A stretch of DNA of 32,958 nt from contig NZ_FOHU01000022.1 of the NCBI RefSeq assembly GCF_900111615.1, positions 1-32,958 of the forward strand, read 5' to 3'. The position numbers were made by a program, and so were the translations under genes. The notes under the pieces are model-generated. The model was not told the origin of the DNA and ran no database searches. It saw nothing but the letters and a program-made list of their open reading frames with translations. This DNA comes from Natronincola peptidivorans (GTDB taxonomy: Bacteria; Bacillota; Clostridia; Peptostreptococcales; Natronincolaceae). Below, piece after piece: positions 1 through 7,492 of this stretch. Numbering within the stretch: the first letter of the stretch is position 1; every line of letters starts with the position of its first letter.

Positions 1-207
1 ATCCAGAAGGAAGCGATAATCTTGCATTTGAAACTTTAGAATTCTAGGGAGCTTATCAATCTTTAACTTCTGGTACTTAGGACTATTAGAGTCTTCAAAA
101 TTCAATTGGCGTAAAGGGATGTTTCTAGAGACAAAGATTAAAAGTGTATAAAGTTCTTTTTGTAGATATTGAATATATAGTACTAAATAAGATATAATGG
201 AGTTCAC
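1..207 (-). mobile_element. Transposase, N-terminal part, cut by window edge
   Basis: On the minus strand a reading frame opens at a GTG (207-205), preceded by a GGGTGG-type ribosome binding site, and runs without a stop for 69 codons to base 1. The protein starts MNSIISYLVLYIQYLQKELY and continues with an SPKYQKL...DKLP stretch. From memory this resembles the N-terminus of transposases common in Clostridium and Alkaliphilus genomes, which begin with a hydrophobic MNNII..YIQYL segment followed by a PKY/DxxP motif. The catalytic part lies outside the window, so neither the family nor activity can be checked. No terminal inverted repeat could be fixed, because the other end is missing. Family assignment is recall, not a search. 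Confidence 0.45.
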
Positions 208-311
208 AATGACCACCCTTTCTTTATTAATTGTGAGCTGGGAACTTCAATTATATCAAGAAATGGGGGGGCATTGTTTTTTTATACAAAAAAACTTTGA
301 AACCTTTAAAA

Positions 312-317
312 TATAAT
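312..317 (+). promoter_or_regulatory. Probable -10 element of the fumarase promoter
   Basis: A perfect TATAAT lies 64 bases before the fumarase alpha start. No good -35 box sits at 16-18 bases; a TTGAAA at 297-302 is only 9 bases away. The promoter is therefore plausible but not complete. Confidence 0.35.
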
Positions 318-336
318 GATTAGTTAGTAAAAAAAG

Positions 337-354
337 AGTGTCAAACTTGACACT
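337..354 (+). promoter_or_regulatory. Perfect 18-bp palindrome, putative operator
   Basis: AGTGTCAAACTTGACACT has perfect 8-bp arms around a 2-bp centre. It sits just downstream of the TATAAT and upstream of the ribosome binding site of the fumarase genes, where a bound repressor would block transcription. No T tract follows, so it is not a terminator. The binding protein is unknown. Confidence 0.45.
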
Positions 355-380
355 ACGATTGCTTTAGAGGAGGGTTGAAA

Positions 381-1223
381 ATGAGAGATATACATGTCTC
401 TAAAGTTACTGAAACCGTAAAAAAACTTTGTATTGATGCAAATTATTACCTAACTGATGATATTAGGGAAAGATTGGAGGAGGCAAGGGCCCAAGAAAAG
501 TTTCCAATTGCTAACAATATTCTAGATATATTGATTAAAAATGCAGATATAGCAAGCAATGAAGAAAGACCCATGTGCCAGGATACAGGAATGGCTGTAG
601 TGTTTCTAGAAATTGGACAAGAAGTACATATTGTAGGAGGTTCACTGGAGGAGGCTGTCAATGAAGGGGTAAGACAGGGATACATAGAAGGATATCTTAG
701 AAAATCTGTTGTAGCTGATCCAATTGAAAGAATCAACACAAATGACAATACGCCTGCAATTATTTATTATACCATAACATCAGGGGATAGCTTTAAGATT
801 ACCGTTGCGCCAAAGGGATTTGGAAGTGAGAACATGAGTCAGATTAAAATGCTAAAACCTGCCGATGGCGTTGAAGGAATAAAAGAGTTCGTGTTGCAGG
901 TGGTTAAGGATGCAGGACCCAATCCATGTCCACCTATTGTAGTAGGAATAGGTATTGGAGGAACCTTTGATAAAGCTGCTCTTCTAGCAAAAAAAGCTCT
1001 TCTAAGATCAACAAATGAAAGAAATCATCATCCATTTTATGCGGAACTAGAAAACCAGCTATTAACTGAAATCAATGCTTTAGGAATAGGGCCCCAAGGC
1101 TTTGGTGGCAGAACCACTGCTCTGGCAGTTAACATAGAAACCTATGCCACCCATATTGCAGGATTACCTGTGGCAGTCAATATTAATTGTCATGCTACTA
1201 GACATGGAGAAGCCAGTCTATAG
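381..1223 (+). CDS. fumA: Class I fumarate hydratase, alpha subunit
   Basis: This is the alpha subunit of the two-subunit, [4Fe-4S]-dependent fumarase, which interconverts fumarate and L-malate in the cytoplasm. I chose the ATG at 381 (280 aa) because a strong GAGGAGGG ribosome binding site lies 6 bases upstream; an upstream TTG at 375 touches that site and is unlikely. The three cysteines expected to hold the iron-sulfur cluster are visible: C66 in MCQDTG, C183 in NPCPP and C270 in NINCHATRH. The glycine-rich segments [11 protein letters not shown] and [12 protein letters not shown] are typical of the family. The beta subunit follows 12 bases downstream. L-tartrate dehydratase is a related alternative, but the length and the pairing with a fumarase-type beta subunit favour fumarase. 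Confidence 0.93.
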   Translation: MRDIHVSKVTETVKKLCIDANYYLTDDIRERLEEARAQEKFPIANNILDILIKNADIASNEERPMCQDTGMAVVFLEIGQEVHIVGGSLEEAVNEGVRQGYIEGYLRKSVVADPIERINTNDNTPAIIYYTITSGDSFKITVAPKGFGSENMSQIKMLKPADGVEGIKEFVLQVVKDAGPNPCPPIVVGIGIGGTFDKAALLAKKALLRSTNERNHHPFYAELENQLLTEINALGIGPQGFGGRTTALAVNIETYATHIAGLPVAVNINCHATRHGEASL

Positions 1224-1235
1224 GAGGATAAAACA

Positions 1236-1805
1236 ATGATTAAAAGAATAACAATGCCCTTGACTGAAGAAATAATAAAAGACCTAAAGGTGGGAGATAG
1301 TGTTCTACTTACAGGAATTATCTACACAGCTAGAGATGCTGCTCACAAAAGATTAGTCACCCTTATATCAGAGGGGAAGGATTTACCATTTGACATAAAA
1401 GGGCAGGTAATCTATTATGTAGGACCTACTCCAGCTAAAGAAGGTCAACCGATAGGTTCAGCAGGCCCCACCACAAGCTATAGAATGGATCCCTACACCC
1501 CTATTCTTTTACAGAAGGGGTTAAAGGGTATGATTGGCAAGGGAACAAGGAATCAGGAAGTAATGGAGGCTATCAAACAGTGCAGTGCTGTGTATTTTGC
1601 AGCCATTGGAGGGGCGGCTGCAATGACAGCTAAATGTGTTAAGTCATCAGAAGTTATTGCCTATGAGGATTTAGGGGCAGAGGCCATAAGGAAACTGTAT
1701 GTGGAGGATTTTCCAGCTGTAGTAGTAATTGATAAAAAAGGAAACAATTATTATGAAATTGGGCAACAGAACTATTTAAAAACACGTGATCAGTTCTATC
1801 TTTAA
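1236..1805 (+). CDS. fumB: Class I fumarate hydratase, beta subunit
   Basis: This 189-aa protein is the C-terminal (beta) half of class I fumarase. It forms the enzyme with the alpha subunit encoded 12 bases upstream, so the two genes are one operon. Visible family motifs are GSAGPTTSYRMDPYTP, GLKGMIGKG, the AAIGGAAA stretch and the YEDLGAEAIRKLYVEDFPA region near the C-terminus. The start is an ATG behind TAGGAGGATAAAACA. In many bacteria the two halves are fused in one 500-residue chain; the split form is common in Clostridia and archaea. The tartrate dehydratase beta subunit is a close relative, so exact substrate preference is inferred. Confidence 0.92.
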   Translation: MIKRITMPLTEEIIKDLKVGDSVLLTGIIYTARDAAHKRLVTLISEGKDLPFDIKGQVIYYVGPTPAKEGQPIGSAGPTTSYRMDPYTPILLQKGLKGMIGKGTRNQEVMEAIKQCSAVYFAAIGGAAAMTAKCVKSSEVIAYEDLGAEAIRKLYVEDFPAVVVIDKKGNNYYEIGQQNYLKTRDQFYL

Positions 1806-1995
1806 CGAAAGAAACAGCCATACAATACTTTCATACAAGTAATAATTCAACCATCTCCTATATTGAAATAATATTCATATAATTTTGTCCTTAATCATAT
1901 AGATTACATGGATTTTTTTGTTATTTCTTCTTTTTGTGGGTATGTATAAAAAGAAGATATTTTAAGCTAACAAAATATTTTAGATAGGAGGAGCA

Positions 1996-2574
1996 ATGTT
2001 GGATAAGTATAAAGATGTTACCGGTTTTCTAAAAGAGATTAGGAGTATAAGAAAATTTAATAGCATACCTGTAGATCAAGAGATACTGGAGGATATCGTT
2101 GACTGTGCTAGGTTAGCTCCTAATGCAAAAAATATTCAACCTTGGGAGTTTATTGCCATAACAAATAAAGATAAACTAAAAAAATTAGCTAACTTCCATA
2201 AAAGTGCCAATTTTTTAGAGGGTGCTTCTGCAGCAATAGTAGTGTTTTGTGATAAGGAAGCAACAGAGTATTTTCTTGAGGACGGATGTGCTGCTACTCA
2301 AACAATTCTCATTGCGGCAAACCTACATGGCCTAAAATCCTGCTGGATAGCAGGTGCAAAAGGGCTTTATCAGGAGGAGGACATTGCTTGGTGTGAAGGG
2401 GTCCCTTGTAAACCAATGCCTAAATATGTTGAAGATGCTGAGAACCTAAACAAGACGCTTAATGTGCCTCTAAACTATGCACTGATTTCCATGGTGGCTT
2501 TAGGATATAGCGATGAGAAGCCAGAAGTAAAGAAACGGTCATTAGAAGATGTAATTCACTGGCAAGAATTCTAA
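1996..2574 (+). CDS. Nitroreductase-family FMN oxidoreductase
   Basis: This 192-aa protein belongs to the FMN-dependent nitroreductase family, whose members are usually homodimers that reduce nitro compounds, quinones or flavins with NAD(P)H. The N-terminal SIRKFNSIPVDQEILEDIVDCARLAPNAKNIQPWEF region carries the family signature: R-x-F, then the APNAKNIQPWEF segment that contacts the FMN phosphate and ring. The C-terminal half has the expected LIAANLHGLKSCWI and ALGY segments. The start ATG follows TAGGAGGAG. The gene stands alone and is closed by a strong terminator. The physiological substrate cannot be deduced. Confidence 0.85.
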   Translation: MLDKYKDVTGFLKEIRSIRKFNSIPVDQEILEDIVDCARLAPNAKNIQPWEFIAITNKDKLKKLANFHKSANFLEGASAAIVVFCDKEATEYFLEDGCAATQTILIAANLHGLKSCWIAGAKGLYQEEDIAWCEGVPCKPMPKYVEDAENLNKTLNVPLNYALISMVALGYSDEKPEVKKRSLEDVIHWQEF

Positions 2575-2580
2575 CATAGA

Positions 2581-2627
2581 AATCTCCCTTATGCAAAAGT
2601 AATAATTTGCATAGGGGGGATTTTTTT
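2581..2627 (+). terminator. Rho-independent terminator after nitroreductase
   Basis: A 17-bp stem with arms AATCTCCCTTATGCAAA and TTTGCATAGGGGGGATT, pairing fully if two G-T pairs are allowed, encloses an 8-base loop. Its last bases merge into a run of seven T. Confidence 0.85.
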
Positions 2628-2735
2628 GGTATATTCTATTAAGGTTAAGTAAAAAAACAATATACAAATACACGAACCGATAGTAGATGAAGGATTTAAA
2701 ATTTCCACCATGAAAATCAATAGCTGTCATGGGTT

Positions 2736-2764
2736 TTGTAGAACACTGTTAAATAGGATATAAC
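2736..2764 (+). promoter_or_regulatory. Candidate SigA promoter for the crotonase gene
   Basis: TTGTAG (2736-2741) and TATAAC (2759-2764) are separated by 17 bases and lie about 60 bases before the start of the hydrolase-like gene. Confidence 0.4.
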
Positions 2765-2826
2765 TAGAGTAATATGGATGGTGATAGCGGTTTGTAGAAG
2801 AATAAAGATTTGTAAGGGGGCGTACC

Positions 2827-3906
2827 ATGGTAAATCAAGGAAATATAATACATCATGTGAAGGAAAATGTGGGATGGATAAAAATTAATCGACCAAATGC
2901 CCTAAATGCTTTATCCTTTGAGATGATTCAAAGGCTTTATCAGGTATTGGAGGAGTGGAAAAATGATGATACTGTAGCTTTTGTTTGTTTAGAAGGAGAA
3001 GGGGACAAGGCGCTATGTGCAGGTGGAGATGTAAAAGTTCTTTATGATTTAAGGGAATCAAATGTGAAGGAATATGCTTTTAATTTTTTTTCCACAGAAT
3101 ATAGAATGAATATGACAATGCATACCTATCCAAAGCCCATTCTCGTTTATATGAATGGATTTGTTATGGGTGGTGGCGTCGGTATTTCTATTGGAGCTAC
3201 CCATAGAATCGTTACTGAAAAAACAAAATGGGCTATGCCAGAAATGAATATTGGTTTATACCCTGATGTAGGAGGCAGCTACTTCCTTAATAAAATGCCA
3301 GGACATATAGGACGCTATCTAGCTTTAACCTCTAAGCCTATTAATGCTGCAGATGCATTATACATTGGAGCTGCCGACTATTATATAAATAGTGATGCAT
3401 GGGAAAGCATAAAGCAAGCTATTGGTGAAAGAAAATGGTCGATTGAGTTGGTTGACCATGAATTAGGACAACTAATAGAGAAATTCAAACAAGCTCCATC
3501 AGCACCTTCAAAATTAGCTGCATTACAGAATGATATCGACAAGCATTTTGGGCATGAAAGGATGGAAGATATCATAAAATCTTTAGAAATATCTACTGAG
3601 AAAGGAGATGCATGGGCGGGAGAAATAAAAAACATTTTATTAGCCAATTCACCCACCTCTTTAAAGGTAACCTTAAAACAACTGATTGAAGGTAAACATA
3701 AGTCTATGGTAGATTGCTTTAAAATGGAACTAGAACTAAGCTTAAACTTTATGGAGAGCCATGATTTTTATGAGGGTGTACGAGCGGTTTTGGTAGATAA
3801 GGATCGCTCACCAAAATGGAGTCCAGATGTCCTAGAAAAAGTTAAGGATGAAGTGGTGGATACATTTTTTACATATGAATGGAAGGAAGGAAAAAATCCT
3901 CTTTAG
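2827..3906 (+). CDS. Enoyl-CoA hydratase family, 3-hydroxyisobutyryl-CoA hydrolase-like
   Basis: This 359-aa crotonase-fold protein is longer than true enoyl-CoA hydratases (about 260 aa) and fits the 3-hydroxyisobutyryl-CoA hydrolase group (about 350-385 aa). The CoA/oxyanion-hole segments are ALCAGGDVKVLY and MGGGVGISIGATHR. The MPEMNIGLYPDVGGSYFL motif, where the Glu and Asp lie in the active site, is the hallmark of the hydrolase group. The C-terminal GVRAVLVDKDRSPKW block is also typical of it. The known reaction releases 3-hydroxyisobutyrate from its CoA ester in valine breakdown. No other valine-degradation gene is near, so the true acyl-CoA substrate is uncertain. The start is an ATG behind AAGGGGG. 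The gene is monocistronic. Confidence 0.82.
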   Translation: MVNQGNIIHHVKENVGWIKINRPNALNALSFEMIQRLYQVLEEWKNDDTVAFVCLEGEGDKALCAGGDVKVLYDLRESNVKEYAFNFFSTEYRMNMTMHTYPKPILVYMNGFVMGGGVGISIGATHRIVTEKTKWAMPEMNIGLYPDVGGSYFLNKMPGHIGRYLALTSKPINAADALYIGAADYYINSDAWESIKQAIGERKWSIELVDHELGQLIEKFKQAPSAPSKLAALQNDIDKHFGHERMEDIIKSLEISTEKGDAWAGEIKNILLANSPTSLKVTLKQLIEGKHKSMVDCFKMELELSLNFMESHDFYEGVRAVLVDKDRSPKWSPDVLEKVKDEVVDTFFTYEWKEGKNPL

Positions 3907-3925
3907 CCCATATGCTTGGGTTTTT
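3905..3925 (+). terminator. Weak terminator after crotonase gene
   Basis: A 6-bp stem (AGCCCA with TGGGTT, one G-T pair) overlaps the stop codon and is followed by TTT after the second arm. It is short, so only moderate support. Confidence 0.45.
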
Positions 3926-4014
3926 CTTTAATAATATTTCATCACAATCTACCAGTGTAGAATGAATCTAACAATTAATGCTAACAATAAAGGAAAACAA
4001 GAAAGGAAAATGAT

Positions 4015-5376
4015 ATGACGAATGATTTTATAAGTTTAGGTATCGATAAAAGATTACAGCATGTATTAAATAAACACAGAATATCAAAGCCTACACCCAT
4101 CCAGATGCAAACTATCCCAGCACTTCTAGAAGGGAGAGATGTTATCGCACAAGCCCAAACAGGAACAGGAAAGACATTGGCTTTTCTACTTCCAATGATG
4201 CAAGAAATAGATACAAGTAAGCCTTTTATACAAGGTCTAATTATTACACCAACTAGAGAGTTAGCCATTCAAATTACCGCTGAGCTAAAGAAACTGATTC
4301 CTGCTAAACAAGTAAATATTCTAGCCGCTTATGGTGGTCAGGATGTAGTAAAGCAGATCAACAAACTAAGAAAAGGCATCCATATAGTCATCGGAACTCC
4401 TGGACGACTTTTGGACCACTTAGGAAGAAAAACCATTGATTTTTCTCAGCTTAAAATGTTAGTATTGGATGAGGCCGATCAAATGCTACATATGGGTTTT
4501 TTACAAGAGGTAGAGGAAATAATAAGCAAAACATCAAAAGACCGGCAAACAATGTGTTTTTCAGCAACTATTCCTAAAGAAATTCGTTCATTGGCATCCC
4601 GCTATATGAAACAAGCTATCTATACACAGGTAGCCAGCAGCAATATAACACTAGAAGAAATAAAGCAGATGGCAATCGAAACAACCGATAGAGGAAAACA
4701 GAAAGCACTTTTCGATATTATTGATGAGTACAAGCCGTTTATGGCTATTATATTCTGTCGCACAAAGCGGCGGGCAAGTGCTTTAAATGAAGCATTAAAA
4801 AATCAAGGATACAATTCCGATGAGCTACATGGAGATTTGAGCCAAGCTAAACGTGAAAGAGTCATGAAGGCATTTAGAGATACAAAAATTCAATATTTGG
4901 TGGCTACGGATGTTGCAGCCCGTGGGCTGGATATAGAAGGAATAACCCATGTATTCAATTATGATATACCTCAGGATACAGAAAGCTACATTCACCGGAT
5001 TGGTCGTACAGGAAGAGCAAAACAAAGTGGTATTGCTATCACTTTTATTACACCTAAAGACAAGGGTATGATGAAGACAATTGAAACAGAGATAAAAATC
5101 ACCCTTGAAAAAAGAGCCATGAGCAAAGAACAAGATGAGGAAAAGAAATATAGAATCAATACCAGCAAAGAACCAAGAGAAAGAAAACAAAGCAGATCAA
5201 AACCAACAGACAAAAAATCATTTGGTGACAATAAGGACTCTAGAAAAAATAAGCCAAAGGAGAGAGGCAATAAGCCCAAAAGAAAGTCAAGAGAAACCGA
5301 GAATACAAATACTACAAAAAGAACCGCCACCCAAAGAACTGATAAAAAATATAGTAAAAAAACATCTAGAAGATAA
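4015..5376 (+). CDS. DEAD-box ATP-dependent RNA helicase
   Basis: This 453-aa superfamily-2 RNA helicase unwinds short RNA duplexes and probably acts in ribosome assembly, mRNA decay or cold adaptation, like CshA/DeaD. All core motifs are present in order: Q motif (KPTPIQMQ), motif I AQTGTGKT, Ia PTRELA, Ib TPGR, motif II DEAD in LVLDEADQML, motif III SAT, then RecA-2 motifs IV to VI ending in HRIGRTGR. Residues from about 370 to the end form a very basic, low-complexity Lys/Arg/Asn/Ser tail, expected to bind RNA. The start ATG lies 7 bases after GAAAGGA. The gene is closed by its own terminator. The exact cellular target is unknown. Confidence 0.93.
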   Translation: MTNDFISLGIDKRLQHVLNKHRISKPTPIQMQTIPALLEGRDVIAQAQTGTGKTLAFLLPMMQEIDTSKPFIQGLIITPTRELAIQITAELKKLIPAKQVNILAAYGGQDVVKQINKLRKGIHIVIGTPGRLLDHLGRKTIDFSQLKMLVLDEADQMLHMGFLQEVEEIISKTSKDRQTMCFSATIPKEIRSLASRYMKQAIYTQVASSNITLEEIKQMAIETTDRGKQKALFDIIDEYKPFMAIIFCRTKRRASALNEALKNQGYNSDELHGDLSQAKRERVMKAFRDTKIQYLVATDVAARGLDIEGITHVFNYDIPQDTESYIHRIGRTGRAKQSGIAITFITPKDKGMMKTIETEIKITLEKRAMSKEQDEEKKYRINTSKEPRERKQSRSKPTDKKSFGDNKDSRKNKPKERGNKPKRKSRETENTNTTKRTATQRTDKKYSKKTSRR

Positions 5377-5389
5377 AAAGTATTATTAT

Positions 5390-5422
5390 AAACCGTACTG
5401 TGGGGGAAAGGTACGGTTTTTT
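5390..5422 (+). terminator. Rho-independent terminator after RNA helicase
   Basis: Perfect 9-bp arms AAACCGTAC (5390-5398) and GTACGGTTT (5411-5419) are followed by a T run. The stem core recurs in the terminator at 23345-23390. Confidence 0.85.
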
Positions 5423-5472
5423 ATTAGGAATTATTCATATGCTTAGATTTCTATAACAACAACAGAAATGAT

Positions 5473-5501
5473 TTGCTCTTTTCTCTACAATATGTTATAA
5501 A
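5473..5501 (+). promoter_or_regulatory. SigA promoter with extended -10 for the ABC-F gene
   Basis: TTGCTC and TATAAA are spaced by 17 bases, and the -10 is preceded by TGT, an extended -10 motif. It lies 37 bases before the ABC-F start. Confidence 0.5.
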
Positions 5502-5538
5502 ATATATAAAGTAAATCAAGGAATAGAAGGGACGCAAT

Positions 5539-7443
5539 ATGAATCTTATAAGTGCAGAGAATATTTATAAAAGTTATAGTGAGAAACCATTACTTAATAA
5601 CATAAACCTTGGTATCAACCAAGGAGATAAAATAGGAGTCATTGGTATTAACGGCACAGGGAAATCTACCCTTTTAAATATTATTGCAGGGGTAGAGGAG
5701 ACTGACGGAGGTAGGATAATCAAAGGAAGTGCAGTTCAGATAGAATACCTATCACAAAACCCATTTTTTGAAAATGAAGCTACAGTGTTAGAGCAAGTAT
5801 TTAAAGGTGGATCCAGCATCATGAACTTAGTAAGGGATTATCAGGAAGCTATTCACAATCCTAATACTTTAAGCGAGAAGATTTCAAACCTTATTCAACA
5901 AATGGACACCATGAATGGGTGGAGTTTAGAAAGTGAAGCAAAAGCGGTACTTACAAAACTGGGAATACTAGATTTTAATGTAACAATAGGCACATTATCA
6001 GGAGGGCAAAAAAAAAGAATAGCATTAGCAGCAGCACTAATCAATCCCTCTGATCTGCTTATCCTAGATGAACCAACCAATCATTTAGATAACGACACCA
6101 TTGACTGGCTAGAGCAATATCTTAATAAAAGAAAAGGTGCTCTTTTAATGATTACCCACGATAGATATTTTTTGGATAGAGTTGCAAACCAAATAATAGA
6201 GCTGGACAGAGGAAGTTTGTATTTATATAAAGGTAATTACAGCTATTTTCTAGAGAAAAAATTAGAAAGAGATGAAATTGAAGCTGCCAGTGAGAAAAAA
6301 AGACAGAATCTATTAAGGAAAGAGCTAGCATGGATAAAAAGAGGCGCTAAAGCAAGAACTACAAAGCAAAAAGCTAGAATAGATCGTTTTGAAAAGTTAG
6401 CTGATCATACCATTGATAATATAGATGAACAAGTGGATATATCTGTTGCTTCTAGCCGCCTAGGGAAAAAAGTAATTGAAATGGACCATATAAGTAAGGT
6501 CTATGATAATAATAACATAATTGATGATTTTAACTATGTTGTATTAAGAGATGATAGGATAGGCATTGTAGGCCCCAATGGAAGTGGGAAATCAACGCTT
6601 ATCAATATAATGGCAGGTAAGATACCTCCAGACAGTGGTAATATTCAGATAGGAGACACAGTGAAAATTGGTTTTTATTCTCAAGAAACACAACATATGG
6701 ATGATAACCTAAGGGTGATTCAGTATATCAAAGAAGGAGCAGAATATGTAACTACAGCGGAAGGTTATAAAATAACAGCTTCTCAAATGTTGGAGAAGTT
6801 TTTGTTTCCTTCTACATTACAATGGACACCTATTGGCAAGCTATCAGGTGGAGAAAAAAGAAGGCTCTATCTGCTTCGAGTACTTATGGAAGCTCCCAAT
6901 GTATTATTTTTAGATGAACCTACTAATGATTTAGATATACAAACCCTAACCATATTAGAGGATTATCTAGAGGAATTTAAAGGGGCAGTTGTTGTAGTTT
7001 CTCATGATAGATACTTCCTAGATAGAATGGCAGAAAAAATATTTGCATTTGAAGGTAATGGGAAAATAGTACAGTATACTGGAAATTATTCGTTATTTAA
7101 AGAAAATCATAATACCAAAGGAAAAAGTACTGGTGAAACTAAGAAAGATGAAACATCAGAGAATAGTTTAGGATATAGAAAAAGTTCAGATCGCAAAAAA
7201 GATAGAGGGTTAAAGTTTACCTTCAAGGAACAACGAGAGTATGAAGAAATAGACGATATAATTGCTAACTTAGAAGAAAAAATAGAAACTATAGAAATTA
7301 AAGTTCAAGGGGTATCCACCGATTATACTCTTTTACAGCAATTAACAGAAGAAAAGGAAGTGTTGGAAAAAGAATTACAGGAAAAGATGGAAAGATGGGT
7401 ATATCTTAACGATTTAGCAGAAAAAATTGAAGCATTGAAATAA
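5539..7443 (+). CDS. ABC-F family ATPase (Uup/YfmR-like)
   Basis: This 634-aa soluble protein has two ABC ATPase domains and no membrane segments, which is the ABC-F architecture. Domain 1 has Walker A GINGTGKST, signature LSGGQKKR and Walker B LLILDEPTNHLD. Domain 2 has GPNGSGKST, LSGGEKRR and VLFLDEPTNDLD. The linker between them holds the RKELAWIKRGAKARTTKQKARI segment seen in the Uup/YfmR branch. The last 70 residues are Lys/Glu-rich and predicted coiled coil, also typical of Uup. Family members act on the ribosome as translation factors, and some give antibiotic protection; nothing here points to resistance. Topoisomerase III follows after 49 bases without a terminator, so the two may be co-transcribed. 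Confidence 0.92.
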   Translation: MNLISAENIYKSYSEKPLLNNINLGINQGDKIGVIGINGTGKSTLLNIIAGVEETDGGRIIKGSAVQIEYLSQNPFFENEATVLEQVFKGGSSIMNLVRDYQEAIHNPNTLSEKISNLIQQMDTMNGWSLESEAKAVLTKLGILDFNVTIGTLSGGQKKRIALAAALINPSDLLILDEPTNHLDNDTIDWLEQYLNKRKGALLMITHDRYFLDRVANQIIELDRGSLYLYKGNYSYFLEKKLERDEIEAASEKKRQNLLRKELAWIKRGAKARTTKQKARIDRFEKLADHTIDNIDEQVDISVASSRLGKKVIEMDHISKVYDNNNIIDDFNYVVLRDDRIGIVGPNGSGKSTLINIMAGKIPPDSGNIQIGDTVKIGFYSQETQHMDDNLRVIQYIKEGAEYVTTAEGYKITASQMLEKFLFPSTLQWTPIGKLSGGEKRRLYLLRVLMEAPNVLFLDEPTNDLDIQTLTILEDYLEEFKGAVVVVSHDRYFLDRMAEKIFAFEGNGKIVQYTGNYSLFKENHNTKGKSTGETKKDETSENSLGYRKSSDRKKDRGLKFTFKEQREYEEIDDIIANLEEKIETIEIKVQGVSTDYTLLQQLTEEKEVLEKELQEKMERWVYLNDLAEKIEALK

Positions 7444-7492
7444 AGTTAATGATGAATACTATAGACAATGAGATACTTTGAAAGGATTGTTA

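Noticed and set aside
1927-1956. CTTCTTTTT/AAAAAGAAG inverted repeat before the nitroreductase gene
   Set aside because: It is purely A/T and purine-rich with a 12-base loop and no T tract after it. It may overlap a TATAAA -10 box but gives no firm terminator or operator.
5135-5446. 103-codon frame overlapping the helicase tail
   Set aside because: It arises from the Lys/Arg-rich low-complexity end of the helicase read in another frame and has no own ribosome binding site or recognisable domain.
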